A DNA stretch of 64,000 bases from positions 1 through 64,000 of the forward strand of contig JAVBXK010000019.1 in NCBI GenBank assembly GCA_030824555.1, written 5' to 3'. Within the stretch, counting starts at the first letter, position 1. Each line of letters starts with the position of its first letter. A program made the position numbers and the translations under genes. Source of the stretch: a bacterium (GTDB lineage: Bacteria > Pseudomonadota > Gammaproteobacteria > Burkholderiales > Burkholderiaceae_C). The notes below the pieces were generated by a model. The model searched no databases, had not been told where the DNA came from, and was given only the letters and a program-made list of their open reading frames with translations. Shown here piece after piece: positions 7,905-15,964 of this stretch.

Positions 7905-9237
7905 AGACCTGAGCGACGTCATCGGGCGCGTGTTACCCGCGCCTGAAAACAACTTGAGTGCAGAAAAGCACGAGCAGGCGCGCAAGGCCCGCCGCAGTTT
8001 CATGGGCAAGGCCCTGGCCATGGGTGCGGGTGTGGCAACGGCCGCCAAGGTCGGTGCCGCGCAGGTTGCCGAGGGTGAAGATGTCATCCTCACGCTGCCC
8101 GAGCACACCAAAGGTTTGGGGCTGCCAGTGGCCATGAATCCCTACGGCATGCCCAGCAAATGGGAAGCCGCACTGCAGCGCCGCGAGAGCCCTGGCTTGA
8201 CCCGTGTGCCCCAGGCCTCGGTCAGCTTCACGCCCTTGCAGGGCCTGTTCGGCATCATCACGCCCAGCGGCTTGCACTTCGAACGCCATCACCAGGGCTG
8301 GTGGGACATTGATCCGTCCAAGCACCGCCTGATGGTCAACGGCATGGTCAAGCGCCAGCGCGTGTTCACCATGGACGACCTGATGCGCCTGCCCAGCGTG
8401 TCGCGCATTCACTTCATCGAATGCGGTGCCAACTCCGCCACCGAATGGGGCAACGTGGCAGTGTCATCCGTGCAGTATTCGCATGGCATGCTGAGCTGCT
8501 CAGAGTTCACTGGCGTGCTGTTGTCCACGCTGCTGGAAATGTGCGGCTACGACAAGAAAAACGCGAAGGTTGTGCTGGCCGAAGGTGCCGATGGTTCTTC
8601 CATGACCCGCACCATCGACATCGAGCGCGCCATGGACGACTGTGTGGTGGCCTGGGCCATGAACGGCGAGATGCTGCGCCCCGAGAACGGCTACCCGTTG
8701 CGCCTGGTGGTGCCCGGTGTGCAGGGTGTGAGCTGGGTGAAGTACCTGCGCCGCATCGAGGTGGGTGACGAGAAATACGCCACCAAAGACGAGGCGGTGC
8801 ACTACATCGACCACATGCCCGACGGCATGCACCGCCAATACACCGGCATTCAGGAATGCAAGAGCGTGATCACCACACCTTCTGGCAGCCAGACGCTGCT
8901 GGACAAGGGTTTCTACAACATCAGTGGCCTGGCTTGGTCCGGCCGCGGTGCCATCAAGCGCGTGGATGTGAGCGTGGACGGCGGCCGCAACTGGCGCACG
9001 GCCCGCATCGAGGGCCCGGTGCTGCCCAAGGCGTTGACACGTTTCAACATCGACTGGGTGTGGGATGGCAAGCCCGCCATCCTGCAAAGCCGTGCGATCG
9101 ACAGCACCGGCTATGTACAACCCAAGATGAACCAGCTGCGTGCCGTGCGCGGTACGCGTTCGGTCTACCACCAGAACGCCATTCACTCGTGGAAAGTGGC
9201 CGAAAACGGTGAAGTCTCTAACGTGCAGGTGTTCTGA
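7897..9237 (+). CDS. soxC: Sulfite dehydrogenase (sulfane dehydrogenase) molybdenum subunit SoxC
   Basis: Molybdopterin subunit of SoxCD, which oxidises the SoxY-bound sulfane sulfur to a sulfone during complete thiosulfate oxidation in the periplasm. The 446-residue protein has a twin-arginine-type leader (ARRSFMGKAL near 31-40), the molybdenum-ligating cysteine at C176 in HFIECGANSATEWG, and the Mo-co dimerisation domain in the last 120 or so residues (SGRGAIKRVDVSVDGG). I chose the GTG at 7897 because AGAAGGAAC lies just upstream and the Tat leader follows. The frame is open upstream only through the overlapping soxR. soxD follows with a one-base overlap. Confidence 0.94.
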   Translation: MSKDLSDVIGRVLPAPENNLSAEKHEQARKARRSFMGKALAMGAGVATAAKVGAAQVAEGEDVILTLPEHTKGLGLPVAMNPYGMPSKWEAALQRRESPGLTRVPQASVSFTPLQGLFGIITPSGLHFERHHQGWWDIDPSKHRLMVNGMVKRQRVFTMDDLMRLPSVSRIHFIECGANSATEWGNVAVSSVQYSHGMLSCSEFTGVLLSTLLEMCGYDKKNAKVVLAEGADGSSMTRTIDIERAMDDCVVAWAMNGEMLRPENGYPLRLVVPGVQGVSWVKYLRRIEVGDEKYATKDEAVHYIDHMPDGMHRQYTGIQECKSVITTPSGSQTLLDKGFYNISGLAWSGRGAIKRVDVSVDGGRNWRTARIEGPVLPKALTRFNIDWVWDGKPAILQSRAIDSTGYVQPKMNQLRAVRGTRSVYHQNAIHSWKVAENGEVSNVQVF

Positions 9238-10007
9238 TGAAACTGACATTCAAACTTTCCGTTGCAGCCGTCGCACTGGGCGCGGCGTTCGCGGGCTCTG
9301 CCATGGCAGATACCAAGGCGGCCATGATGGCCATGGGGCGCGATGCCACACCGGCCGAGGTCAAGGCCTGGGACATCGATGTACGCCCTGATTTCAAGGG
9401 CTTGCCAAAGGGTTCGGGCAGTGTCGCCAAAGGCGAAGAGCTGTGGGAATCCAAATGTGCGTCTTGCCACGGTGGTTTCGGTGAGTCGAACGAGGTGTTC
9501 ACGCCGCTCATCGGTGGCACCACCAAAGACGACATCAAGACTGGCCGTGTGAAAGGGCTGGAAGAGGGCAAGAGCATCGTCCCTCAGAAGACCACGCTGA
9601 TGAAAGTGGCCACGGTGTCGACGCTGTTCGATTACATCAACCGTGCCATGCCCTGGAATGCGCCCAAGTCCCTGAGTACCGACGAGGTTTACAGCGTATT
9701 GGCATACTTGTTGAGCTTGGCCGATGTGGTGCCCGCAGACCACGTGCTGTCCGATCAGAACATGGCCGATGCGCAAAAACGCATGCCCAACCGCAACGGC
9801 ATGACTTACTTTGAACCTCTGTGGAAAGTCAATGGCAAAGGCGACGTGAAGAACGTTGCCTGCATGAAGGACTGCCCCACAGACGCCAAGATCACGTCTG
9901 CATTGCCCGATTACGCGAAAGACGCCCAAGGCAACACGGCCGAGCAGAACCGGACCATTGGCCCGGTTCGCGGTCTGGACACCTCCAAACCCGCCCCGGC
10001 CAAGTGA
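9237..10007 (+). CDS. soxD: Sulfane dehydrogenase cytochrome subunit SoxD
   Basis: Periplasmic cytochrome c that takes electrons from SoxC. The 256-residue protein has a signal peptide (cleavage near SAMA-DTK) and one heme site, CASCH, at 74-78, then the ATVSTLFDYINRAMPWNAPKSL segment typical of SoxD. It is shorter than the diheme SoxD of Paracoccus. A later CMKDC near 204-208 has no following histidine and is not a heme site. Stop and start overlap as TGATG with soxC, so the two are coupled. Confidence 0.92.
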   Translation: MKLTFKLSVAAVALGAAFAGSAMADTKAAMMAMGRDATPAEVKAWDIDVRPDFKGLPKGSGSVAKGEELWESKCASCHGGFGESNEVFTPLIGGTTKDDIKTGRVKGLEEGKSIVPQKTTLMKVATVSTLFDYINRAMPWNAPKSLSTDEVYSVLAYLLSLADVVPADHVLSDQNMADAQKRMPNRNGMTYFEPLWKVNGKGDVKNVACMKDCPTDAKITSALPDYAKDAQGNTAEQNRTIGPVRGLDTSKPAPAK

Positions 10008-10072
10008 AGCCGGGTAAGCCCCCTCTACGTTTCAGTTTGTTTGTTCCAAAGTCGATTTTTTAAGGAGTTCAC

Positions 10073-10528
10073 ATGAACAACACCCGCCGTACCGTCATCA
10101 AGACGACCAGCGCATTCGGCACCCTCGTGGCCCTGGGCCTGGTGACTCAGCAGCAAGCCATGGCCGCCGTGGACCGCGCAGCTTTCGATGTCAAAACGCT
10201 TGACGATGCCCTGAAGGCCATCGGTGGCAAGCCCGCTACCAGCGACCAAGTGTCCGTGATTGCCCCCGATATCGCCGAAAACGGCGCAGTGGTGCCTGTC
10301 GGTGCCACCAGCAACATCCCCAACACGACCGAGATTTACCTGATCGTCGAGAAGAACCCAACGCCCCTGGCGGCCGGGTTCGAAATTCCTTCCGGTACGG
10401 AAGCCTCGGTGCAGACCCGCCTGAAGATGGGCCAGTCCACCAACGTGATCGCTGTGGTCAAGGCTGACGGCAAGCTCTTCTCGGCCACCAAAGAAACCAA
10501 AGTGACGCTGGGCGGTTGCGGCGGCTGA
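10073..10528 (+). CDS. soxY: Thiosulfate oxidation carrier protein SoxY
   Basis: Carries sulfur intermediates on a cysteine of the flexible C-terminal arm. The 151-residue protein has a twin-arginine-type leader (TRRTVIK, cleavage near AMA) and ends in GGCGG, with the carrier cysteine at C149. AAGGAG precedes the ATG. A 65-base gap follows soxD. It is partnered with soxZ 73 bases downstream. Confidence 0.96.
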   Translation: MNNTRRTVIKTTSAFGTLVALGLVTQQQAMAAVDRAAFDVKTLDDALKAIGGKPATSDQVSVIAPDIAENGAVVPVGATSNIPNTTEIYLIVEKNPTPLAAGFEIPSGTEASVQTRLKMGQSTNVIAVVKADGKLFSATKETKVTLGGCGG

Positions 10529-10601
10529 AAGCCACTGCATACACCGTTACCCGTCAGTTTTTCCTTTTCAAGCAATCAATCAGTTTCACAGGAGTCCAGT
10601 C

Positions 10602-10913
10602 ATGGCAGATCCAATGCGCATCCGTGCCGCCAACAAAGAAGGCGTGACCGAAGTTCGAGTTCTCATGTCCCACCCCATGGAGTCGGGTGCCCGCAAAGAC
10701 GCAGCCGGCGCCACCGTGCCTGCTCACTACATCAAAGACCTGGAAGCCACCCATGCCGGCAAAACCGTGCTGAAGGCCCAGTTCAGCGGCGCTGTGTCGC
10801 AAAACCCCTTCCTGTCTTTCAAATTCAAGGGCGGCGCCAAGGGCGAAAAAGTGTCCGTGAAGTGGACGGACAACAAGGGTGACAGTCGCACCGACGAAGC
10901 TGCCATCGCCTGA
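10602..10913 (+). CDS. soxZ: Thiosulfate oxidation carrier complex protein SoxZ
   Basis: A 103-residue immunoglobulin-fold partner of SoxY with no signal peptide. It is exported with SoxY as a complex through the Tat system. The family segments HPMESGARKDAAG, HYIKDLEATHAGKTVL and NPFLSFKFKGGAKGEKVSVKWTDNKGD are plain. CAGGAG precedes the ATG. Confidence 0.96.
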   Translation: MADPMRIRAANKEGVTEVRVLMSHPMESGARKDAAGATVPAHYIKDLEATHAGKTVLKAQFSGAVSQNPFLSFKFKGGAKGEKVSVKWTDNKGDSRTDEAAIA

Positions 10914-10926
10914 TTGGGTTGGTGGC

Positions 10927-10957
10927 AAACGGCTTGCTTGTGTGGCGAGCCGTTTTT
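10927..10957 (+). terminator. Attenuator-like hairpin between soxZ and soxA
   Basis: An 11-base stem starting AAACGGCT and closing AGCCGTTT with one G-T pair, a 7-base loop, and a short T-run. It follows soxZ by 13 bases and precedes soxA by 34. It probably lowers read-through rather than stopping transcription entirely. Confidence 0.6.
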
Positions 10958-10991
10958 CAGGCTTCTATAAGCAAAAAGAGGAGACATCGTG

Positions 10992-11792
10992 ATGACCAAG
11001 TACGTGATGGCGCTGGCCGCTGCACTGGCTGCAGCGGGCACCGGGGCGTTGGCGCAGGATTCGGCGGCCGATGGCATAGCCAAGTTCCGCGAAATGCTGG
11101 CCGACGGCAACCCTGCCGAGCTGTTTGAGGCCAAGGGCGAGGGCTTGTGGACGCAAAAGCGCGGTCCCAAAAACGCCTCCCTGGAGCAATGTGACCTGGG
11201 CCTGGGTTCTGGTGTGGTCAAAGGTGCATTCGTGCAGTTGCCCAAGTACTTTGCCGATACCCAGCGCGTGCAGGACTTGGAAACGCGCCTCATCACGTGC
11301 ATGGAAACGTTGCAGGGTTTCAATGCGGCAGAGATTTACAAAACACCGTTTGGCAAGGGCGAGCAAGTCAACCTGACCGCGCTGGCCACGTGGATCAGTG
11401 CCGAATCGAAGGGCATGCGGTTCAACGTGTCGCAAGCGCACGAACCCGAGCGCACCATGTATGAAGTGGGCAAGCGCCTGTTCTTTGCCCGTGGCAGTTC
11501 ACACGACTTTTCCTGTGCCACGTGCCACGGCCAAGATGGCAAGCGCATTCGCCTGCAAGACCTGCCCAACCTCACCAAAAACCCCGGCGACGGTATCGGC
11601 TTCGCGGCGTGGCCTGCTTACCGCATTTCAAACGGGCAGATGTGGGGCCAGCAACTGCGCCTGAACGACTGCTACCGCCAGCAGCGTTTCCCCGAGCCCA
11701 AGTTTGGCAGCGACGTGACCATTGCACTGGGTGTGTACATGGGCGTGAATGCCAAGGGCGCCGAGTCCATTGCACCTGCACTGAAGCGCTGA
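10992..11792 (+). CDS. soxA: SoxA, cytochrome subunit of the SoxAX sulfur-transfer complex (monoheme form)
   Basis: With SoxX it joins thiosulfate to the SoxY cysteine. The 266-residue protein has a signal peptide (cleavage after ALA-QDS). The first heme site of diheme SoxA is replaced by two single cysteines, C67 and C103, as in monoheme SoxA proteins where they form a disulfide. The remaining heme site is CATCH at 175-179. C227 in LNDCYRQQ is the expected axial cysteine, a persulfide in known structures. GAGGAGA is better spaced for the ATG at 10992 than for the GTG at 10989. Confidence 0.93.
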   Translation: MTKYVMALAAALAAAGTGALAQDSAADGIAKFREMLADGNPAELFEAKGEGLWTQKRGPKNASLEQCDLGLGSGVVKGAFVQLPKYFADTQRVQDLETRLITCMETLQGFNAAEIYKTPFGKGEQVNLTALATWISAESKGMRFNVSQAHEPERTMYEVGKRLFFARGSSHDFSCATCHGQDGKRIRLQDLPNLTKNPGDGIGFAAWPAYRISNGQMWGQQLRLNDCYRQQRFPEPKFGSDVTIALGVYMGVNAKGAESIAPALKR

Positions 11793-11804
11793 GGAGCCAC
11801 ACCC

Positions 11805-12452
11805 ATGAAAAAACAACTGTTGCTGGGCTTGCCCTTTGCTGCACTGGTGCTGGTGGGCTGCTCCACTGGCATGTCCTCTGTTGACTACGACAAGCTTGCG
11901 GCCGACATCACCAAAGCGTCCTTTCAGGACAAGAACCTGGTCAAAGTTGACCGGTTGGTGCAAGACGATGTCATGGCCGCTTGCAGCGCTGCCGACGTGG
12001 CTGGCAAACCGCTGGACGAGAAAGCGGCCAAGGCCATTGAAGCTGCCGCCATGAAAACCATCAAGTGGCCGACCGACGGCAAGTTTTTGGGCGACTGGAA
12101 AAAAGGTGAGGCCATTGCCCAAAGTGGTCGAGGTTCCACGTGGTCAGACGGACCCAAACAAGTCAACGGCGGCAATTGCTACAACTGTCACCAGATCGAT
12201 AAGAAGGAAGTGTCCTACGGGACCATCGGTCCCAGCCTGTACAACTACGGCAAGACCCGTGGCGTGACTGACCCCAATGGCGCTGCAGCCAAAGAAATTG
12301 TGGCCTACACCTGGGGCAAGATCTGGAACCCACATGCGTACAACGCCTGCTCCCTGATGCCCCGTGCGGGCGCAAAGGGCGTGCTGACCGAGCAACAGAT
12401 CAAAGACGTGATGGCCTTGCTGCTGGACCCCAAGTCGCCAGTGAACCAATGA
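11805..12452 (+). CDS. soxX: SoxX, cytochrome subunit of the SoxAX complex (lipoprotein form)
   Basis: Monoheme partner of SoxA. The 215-residue protein has a lipobox (LVGC, C19), so it is probably membrane-anchored, unlike the soluble Paracoccus SoxX. About 100 residues of helix-rich insertion come before the heme site CYNCH at 125-129. IGPSLYNYGKTRG and the NACSLMPRAG segment, with the distal methionine ligand, follow. soxA ends 12 bases upstream. A strong terminator follows before soxB. Confidence 0.93.
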   Translation: MKKQLLLGLPFAALVLVGCSTGMSSVDYDKLAADITKASFQDKNLVKVDRLVQDDVMAACSAADVAGKPLDEKAAKAIEAAAMKTIKWPTDGKFLGDWKKGEAIAQSGRGSTWSDGPKQVNGGNCYNCHQIDKKEVSYGTIGPSLYNYGKTRGVTDPNGAAAKEIVAYTWGKIWNPHAYNACSLMPRAGAKGVLTEQQIKDVMALLLDPKSPVNQ

Positions 12453-12464
12453 TTACGGTCAATC

Positions 12465-12490
12465 AAGGGGCGTTATGCGCCCCTTTTTTT
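12465..12490 (+). terminator. Intrinsic terminator between soxX and soxB
   Basis: AAGGGGCG-TTATG-CGCCCCTT stem-loop running into a T-tract. It sits 13 bases after soxX and about 38 bases before the soxB start, inside the operon. Confidence 0.85.
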
Positions 12491-12527
12491 GCCCCAAATA
12501 TGCACATTTAATCAACAAGGAATATTC

Positions 12528-14252
12528 ATGAGCTTTTCCCGCCGCGAATTTATGCAGGTGCTGGCCGTGGCCAGTGCAGGGGGCATGGCCCTGGACCACA
12601 AAGATGTGCTGGCAGCCAAACCCGGCGCGGTCAACAAGCTGTACGACCTGCCCAAGTTCGGCAACGTCAGTTTTCTGCATTTCACCGATTGCCACGCGCA
12701 GTTGATGCCCATCTACTTCCGCGAGCCCAACGTCAACCTGGGGGTGTCGGAAGCCTATGGTCGCCCCCCCCATGTGGTGGGCGAAGGCCTGCTGAAGCAC
12801 TTCAACATCCGCCCTGGCACGGCAGAGGCGCATGCCTTCACGTACCTGAACTTTGAAAAAGCAGCCAAAACCTACGGCAAGGTGGGTGGTTTTGCGCATT
12901 TGGCGACGTTGGTCAACATGCTGCGCGCCAGCCGCCCACATGCCATGCTGCTCGACGGTGGCGACACCTGGCAGGGCAGTGCCACGGCGCTGTGGACCAA
13001 TGGTCAAGACATGGTCGATGCCTGCAAACTGCTGGGCGTGGACGCCATGTGCCCGCACTGGGAATTCACCTACGGTGAAAAGCGCGTGCAGGAAATCATT
13101 GAAAAAGACTTTGCGGGCAAGCTCGACTTCCTGGCACAAAACGTCAAAACCAACGACTTTGGTGACCAGGTCTTCAAGCCCTATGTCATCAGGGAAATGA
13201 ATGGCGTGCCCGTGGCCGTTATCGGCCAGGCCTTTCCGTACACGCCCATTGCTAACCCTGGTTACATGGTGTCGAACTGGACCTTCGGTATCCAGGACGA
13301 CAACATGCAGAAAATGGTCGACGAAGCCCGCAGCAAAGGTGCGCAGGCCGTGGTGGTCATCAGCCACAACGGCATGGACGTGGACATCAAGATGGCCTCG
13401 CGCGTGACTGGTATCGACGCCATCCTGGGCGGCCACACCCACGACGGCATGCCTGCACCCATCGTGGTGAAAAACGCCAAAGGCCAGACGCTGGTCACCA
13501 ACGCCGGCTCGAACAGCAAGTTCCTGGGTGTGCTCGACTTCGACGTGCGTGGTGGCAAGGTGCAAGACTTCCGCTACAAGCTGCTGCCCGTGTTTGCCAA
13601 CCTGCTGCCTGCCGACAAGGCTATGCAGACCTACATCGACAAGGTGCGCGCACCCTACAAGGCCAAACTGGACGAAACGCTGGCTGTTTCCGAAGGCCTG
13701 CTGTACCGCCGTGGCAACTTCAATGGTTCGTGGGACCAGCTCATCGTCGATGCGTTGATGGAAGTCAAGGGCGCTGACATGGCCTTCTCCCCCGGCTTCC
13801 GCTGGGGCACCACCATATTGCCGGGCCAGTCCATCACCCGCGAACTGATGATGGACCAAGTGGCCATCACCTACCCAGCCAGCACACTGACCAACATGAC
13901 CGGCGAAACCATCAAAACCGTGATGGAAGACGTGGCCGACAACCTGTTCAACCCCGATCCCTACTACCAGCAGGGCGGTGACATGGTGCGCGTGGGTGGG
14001 CTGCAGTACACCTGCGACCCCAAGGCCGGTGCGGGCAAGCGCATCAACAACATGATGCTCAACGGCAAAGCCATCGAGGCTGACAAAACCTACAAGGTGG
14101 CGGGCTGGGCACCGGTGGCCGAAGGGGCCAAGGGCGACCCCATCTGGGACGTGATGGAGGCCTACTTCAAAAACCACAAAACCATTGCACCACGCAAGAT
14201 CAACACACCCAAGCTGGTGGGCATGGACGGCAACCCGGGCCTGGTGGTCTGA
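12528..14252 (+). CDS. soxB: Thiosulfohydrolase SoxB
   Basis: Dinuclear manganese enzyme that hydrolyses the terminal sulfone from SoxY to release sulfate. The 574-residue protein begins with a twin-arginine signal (SRREFM, residues 4-9). It has the metallophosphatase motifs HFTDCHAQ, LLDGGDTWQGS, ISHNGMDVD and GGHTHDG, and the 5'-nucleotidase C-terminal domain. I chose the ATG at 12528 because AAGGAA precedes it and the Tat motif follows directly. A GTG/ATG extension to 12489 would overlap the terminator. Expression past that terminator needs read-through or a promoter of its own. Confidence 0.95.
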   Translation: MSFSRREFMQVLAVASAGGMALDHKDVLAAKPGAVNKLYDLPKFGNVSFLHFTDCHAQLMPIYFREPNVNLGVSEAYGRPPHVVGEGLLKHFNIRPGTAEAHAFTYLNFEKAAKTYGKVGGFAHLATLVNMLRASRPHAMLLDGGDTWQGSATALWTNGQDMVDACKLLGVDAMCPHWEFTYGEKRVQEIIEKDFAGKLDFLAQNVKTNDFGDQVFKPYVIREMNGVPVAVIGQAFPYTPIANPGYMVSNWTFGIQDDNMQKMVDEARSKGAQAVVVISHNGMDVDIKMASRVTGIDAILGGHTHDGMPAPIVVKNAKGQTLVTNAGSNSKFLGVLDFDVRGGKVQDFRYKLLPVFANLLPADKAMQTYIDKVRAPYKAKLDETLAVSEGLLYRRGNFNGSWDQLIVDALMEVKGADMAFSPGFRWGTTILPGQSITRELMMDQVAITYPASTLTNMTGETIKTVMEDVADNLFNPDPYYQQGGDMVRVGGLQYTCDPKAGAGKRINNMMLNGKAIEADKTYKVAGWAPVAEGAKGDPIWDVMEAYFKNHKTIAPRKINTPKLVGMDGNPGLVV

Positions 14253-14274
14253 CACTTCTGTGTGGGTTTTAGCA

Positions 14275-14301
14275 AGAAAAAGCGCCTTCGGCGCTTTTTC
14301 T
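14275..14301 (+). terminator. Intrinsic terminator after soxB
   Basis: AGAAAAAGCGC-CTTCG-GCGCTTTTTCT, a perfect stem closing on a TTCG-type loop, 22 bases past the soxB stop. It ends the sox operon. Confidence 0.9.
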
Positions 14302-14470
14302 GTTTCATGTGCTTGCTGTCTTCAGATACATTGATTGCAGCGGGCAGGCTGCGATATTGCCTGAGTGATGGCCTGGTGACCCAAGACGGCCCCCGCGAAC
14401 AGCTGAACCCAGAGCGCCGCCAAGAAGGCGACTGGCACCGGGGAGGATTGTCGCCATTGGAGGGGTTGCC

Positions 14471-15889
14471 ATGTCACGCCCTGAGCCTGTCGCCTTGGAT
14501 GGCGGCCCACTGCTGTCAGCGATAGTCGATTGCAACCCCGTGGCGACGTTCGTGCTGAATGCGCAAGGCCAGGTCACGCACTGGAACCGCGCCTGCGAGT
14601 TGCTGACCTGCGTGCCCGCCTCGGACGTGCTGGGCACCACCCGCGCATGGACTGCGTTCTACGAATCTGCAAGGCCCGTGCTGGCGGAGCTGGTGTTGGC
14701 GGCGCAGCGTGACGAGGGTGAAGTGCTTGAGCTGGCACCCCTGTACTACAGCCGCTTTCAGCCCTCGGTCACGGTCAGCGGCGGCGTGGAGGCCGAAGAC
14801 TTCTTCCCGCGCATGGCCCCCGATGGCCGGTGGTTGTCGTTCACGGCGGCACCGCTGTTCAATGCCGCCAACCAGTTGTGCGGGGCCATCGAAACCCTGC
14901 AAGATGTGACGGAGCGGCACCTTGCCGACGAGGCCCTGCACGACAGCCGCAACTACCTGGCGCAGATTGTCGATGGCGGCGCGGTGGCCACGTTCGTGAT
15001 TGACTGGCACCACATCGTCACGCATTGGAACCGAGCCTGCGAAGCCTTGACTGGCATGCCCGCCCGCGATGTGTTGGGCACGCAGCAGCAGTGGCGGGCT
15101 TTTTATGACGCCCCCCGCCCGGTGATGGCCGACATCGTGCTGGACGGTGCCCACGAAAATGCGGTCAGCACCTATTACCACGGGAAATACCGGCCCTCGT
15201 CGGTCATCAAAGGCGGGTTCGAGGCCGAAGATTTTTTCCCGGCGTTCGGTGAATCAGGCCGTTGGGTTTTTTTCACGGCGGCACCCCTGCGCAATGCTGC
15301 CGGCCAGGTGGTCGGTGCGGTCGAAACCCTGCAGGATGTGAGCAGGCGCAAGCGAGCCGAAATTGCACTGCGCAAAAGTGAGGAGCGTTACCGCCTCATC
15401 AGCCAGCTTGATGCGTTGACGCAACTGTTCAACTCACGGCATCTGCACGAGCAGCTTGGGCGTGAAATCGAGCGTGCGCAACGCTATGCACGTCCGTTGT
15501 CCCTGATGATGATCGATGCAGACCACTTCAAACGTGTCAACGACACGTATGGGCACCTGAAAGGCGACAGCGTGCTGCAGACCCTGGCCCACACCCTGCG
15601 CGAATGCCTGCGGGCCAGCGACACGGCGTTTCGCTACGGCGGGGAGGAGTTCGTGGCGCTGATGCCTGAAACCGTGCTGGCAACCGCCCTGGTGGTGGCC
15701 GAGCGCTTGCGGCAACAGTTTGCTGCGCTGGCGCTGGACATGGGGGGTTCGCAACCCTTGCATTGCACCATCAGCATTGGCGTGGCTGAACTGACCGCCG
15801 AGGACACGGCCCACACGCTGTTGCAGCGGGCTGACCAGGCTGCGTACAAGGCCAAGGCGAAAGGCCGCAATCGCGTCGAACGGGCGTGA
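14471..15889 (+). CDS. PAS-PAS-GGDEF diguanylate cyclase
   Basis: A 472-residue cytoplasmic protein with no membrane segment. Two related PAS domains (about 10-160 and 165-300) repeat the same pattern: VDCNPVATFVLNAQGQVTHWNRACE against VDGGAVATFVIDWHHIVTHWNRACE. A GGDEF domain follows, with active-site GGEEF at 390-394. RASD, five residues upstream, fits the product-inhibition I-site RxxD. It should make cyclic di-GMP from GTP in response to a signal sensed by the PAS pair. The ATG at 14471 has GGAGGGG upstream. It sits between the sox operon and the sigma-54 activator with no clear link to either. Confidence 0.88.
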   Translation: MSRPEPVALDGGPLLSAIVDCNPVATFVLNAQGQVTHWNRACELLTCVPASDVLGTTRAWTAFYESARPVLAELVLAAQRDEGEVLELAPLYYSRFQPSVTVSGGVEAEDFFPRMAPDGRWLSFTAAPLFNAANQLCGAIETLQDVTERHLADEALHDSRNYLAQIVDGGAVATFVIDWHHIVTHWNRACEALTGMPARDVLGTQQQWRAFYDAPRPVMADIVLDGAHENAVSTYYHGKYRPSSVIKGGFEAEDFFPAFGESGRWVFFTAAPLRNAAGQVVGAVETLQDVSRRKRAEIALRKSEERYRLISQLDALTQLFNSRHLHEQLGREIERAQRYARPLSLMMIDADHFKRVNDTYGHLKGDSVLQTLAHTLRECLRASDTAFRYGGEEFVALMPETVLATALVVAERLRQQFAALALDMGGSQPLHCTISIGVAELTAEDTAHTLLQRADQAAYKAKAKGRNRVERA

Positions 15890-15964
15890 GCATGGGGCCA
15901 TGCCGCTTGTTCAAGTGAGCCTGCGGGTTGGGGGCAGCCTGTTGGCGACGATACTCACCCTGTC

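Noticed and set aside
9846-9875. CMKDC in SoxD as a second heme site
   Set aside because: There are three residues between the cysteines and no following histidine, so it is not a heme c motif.
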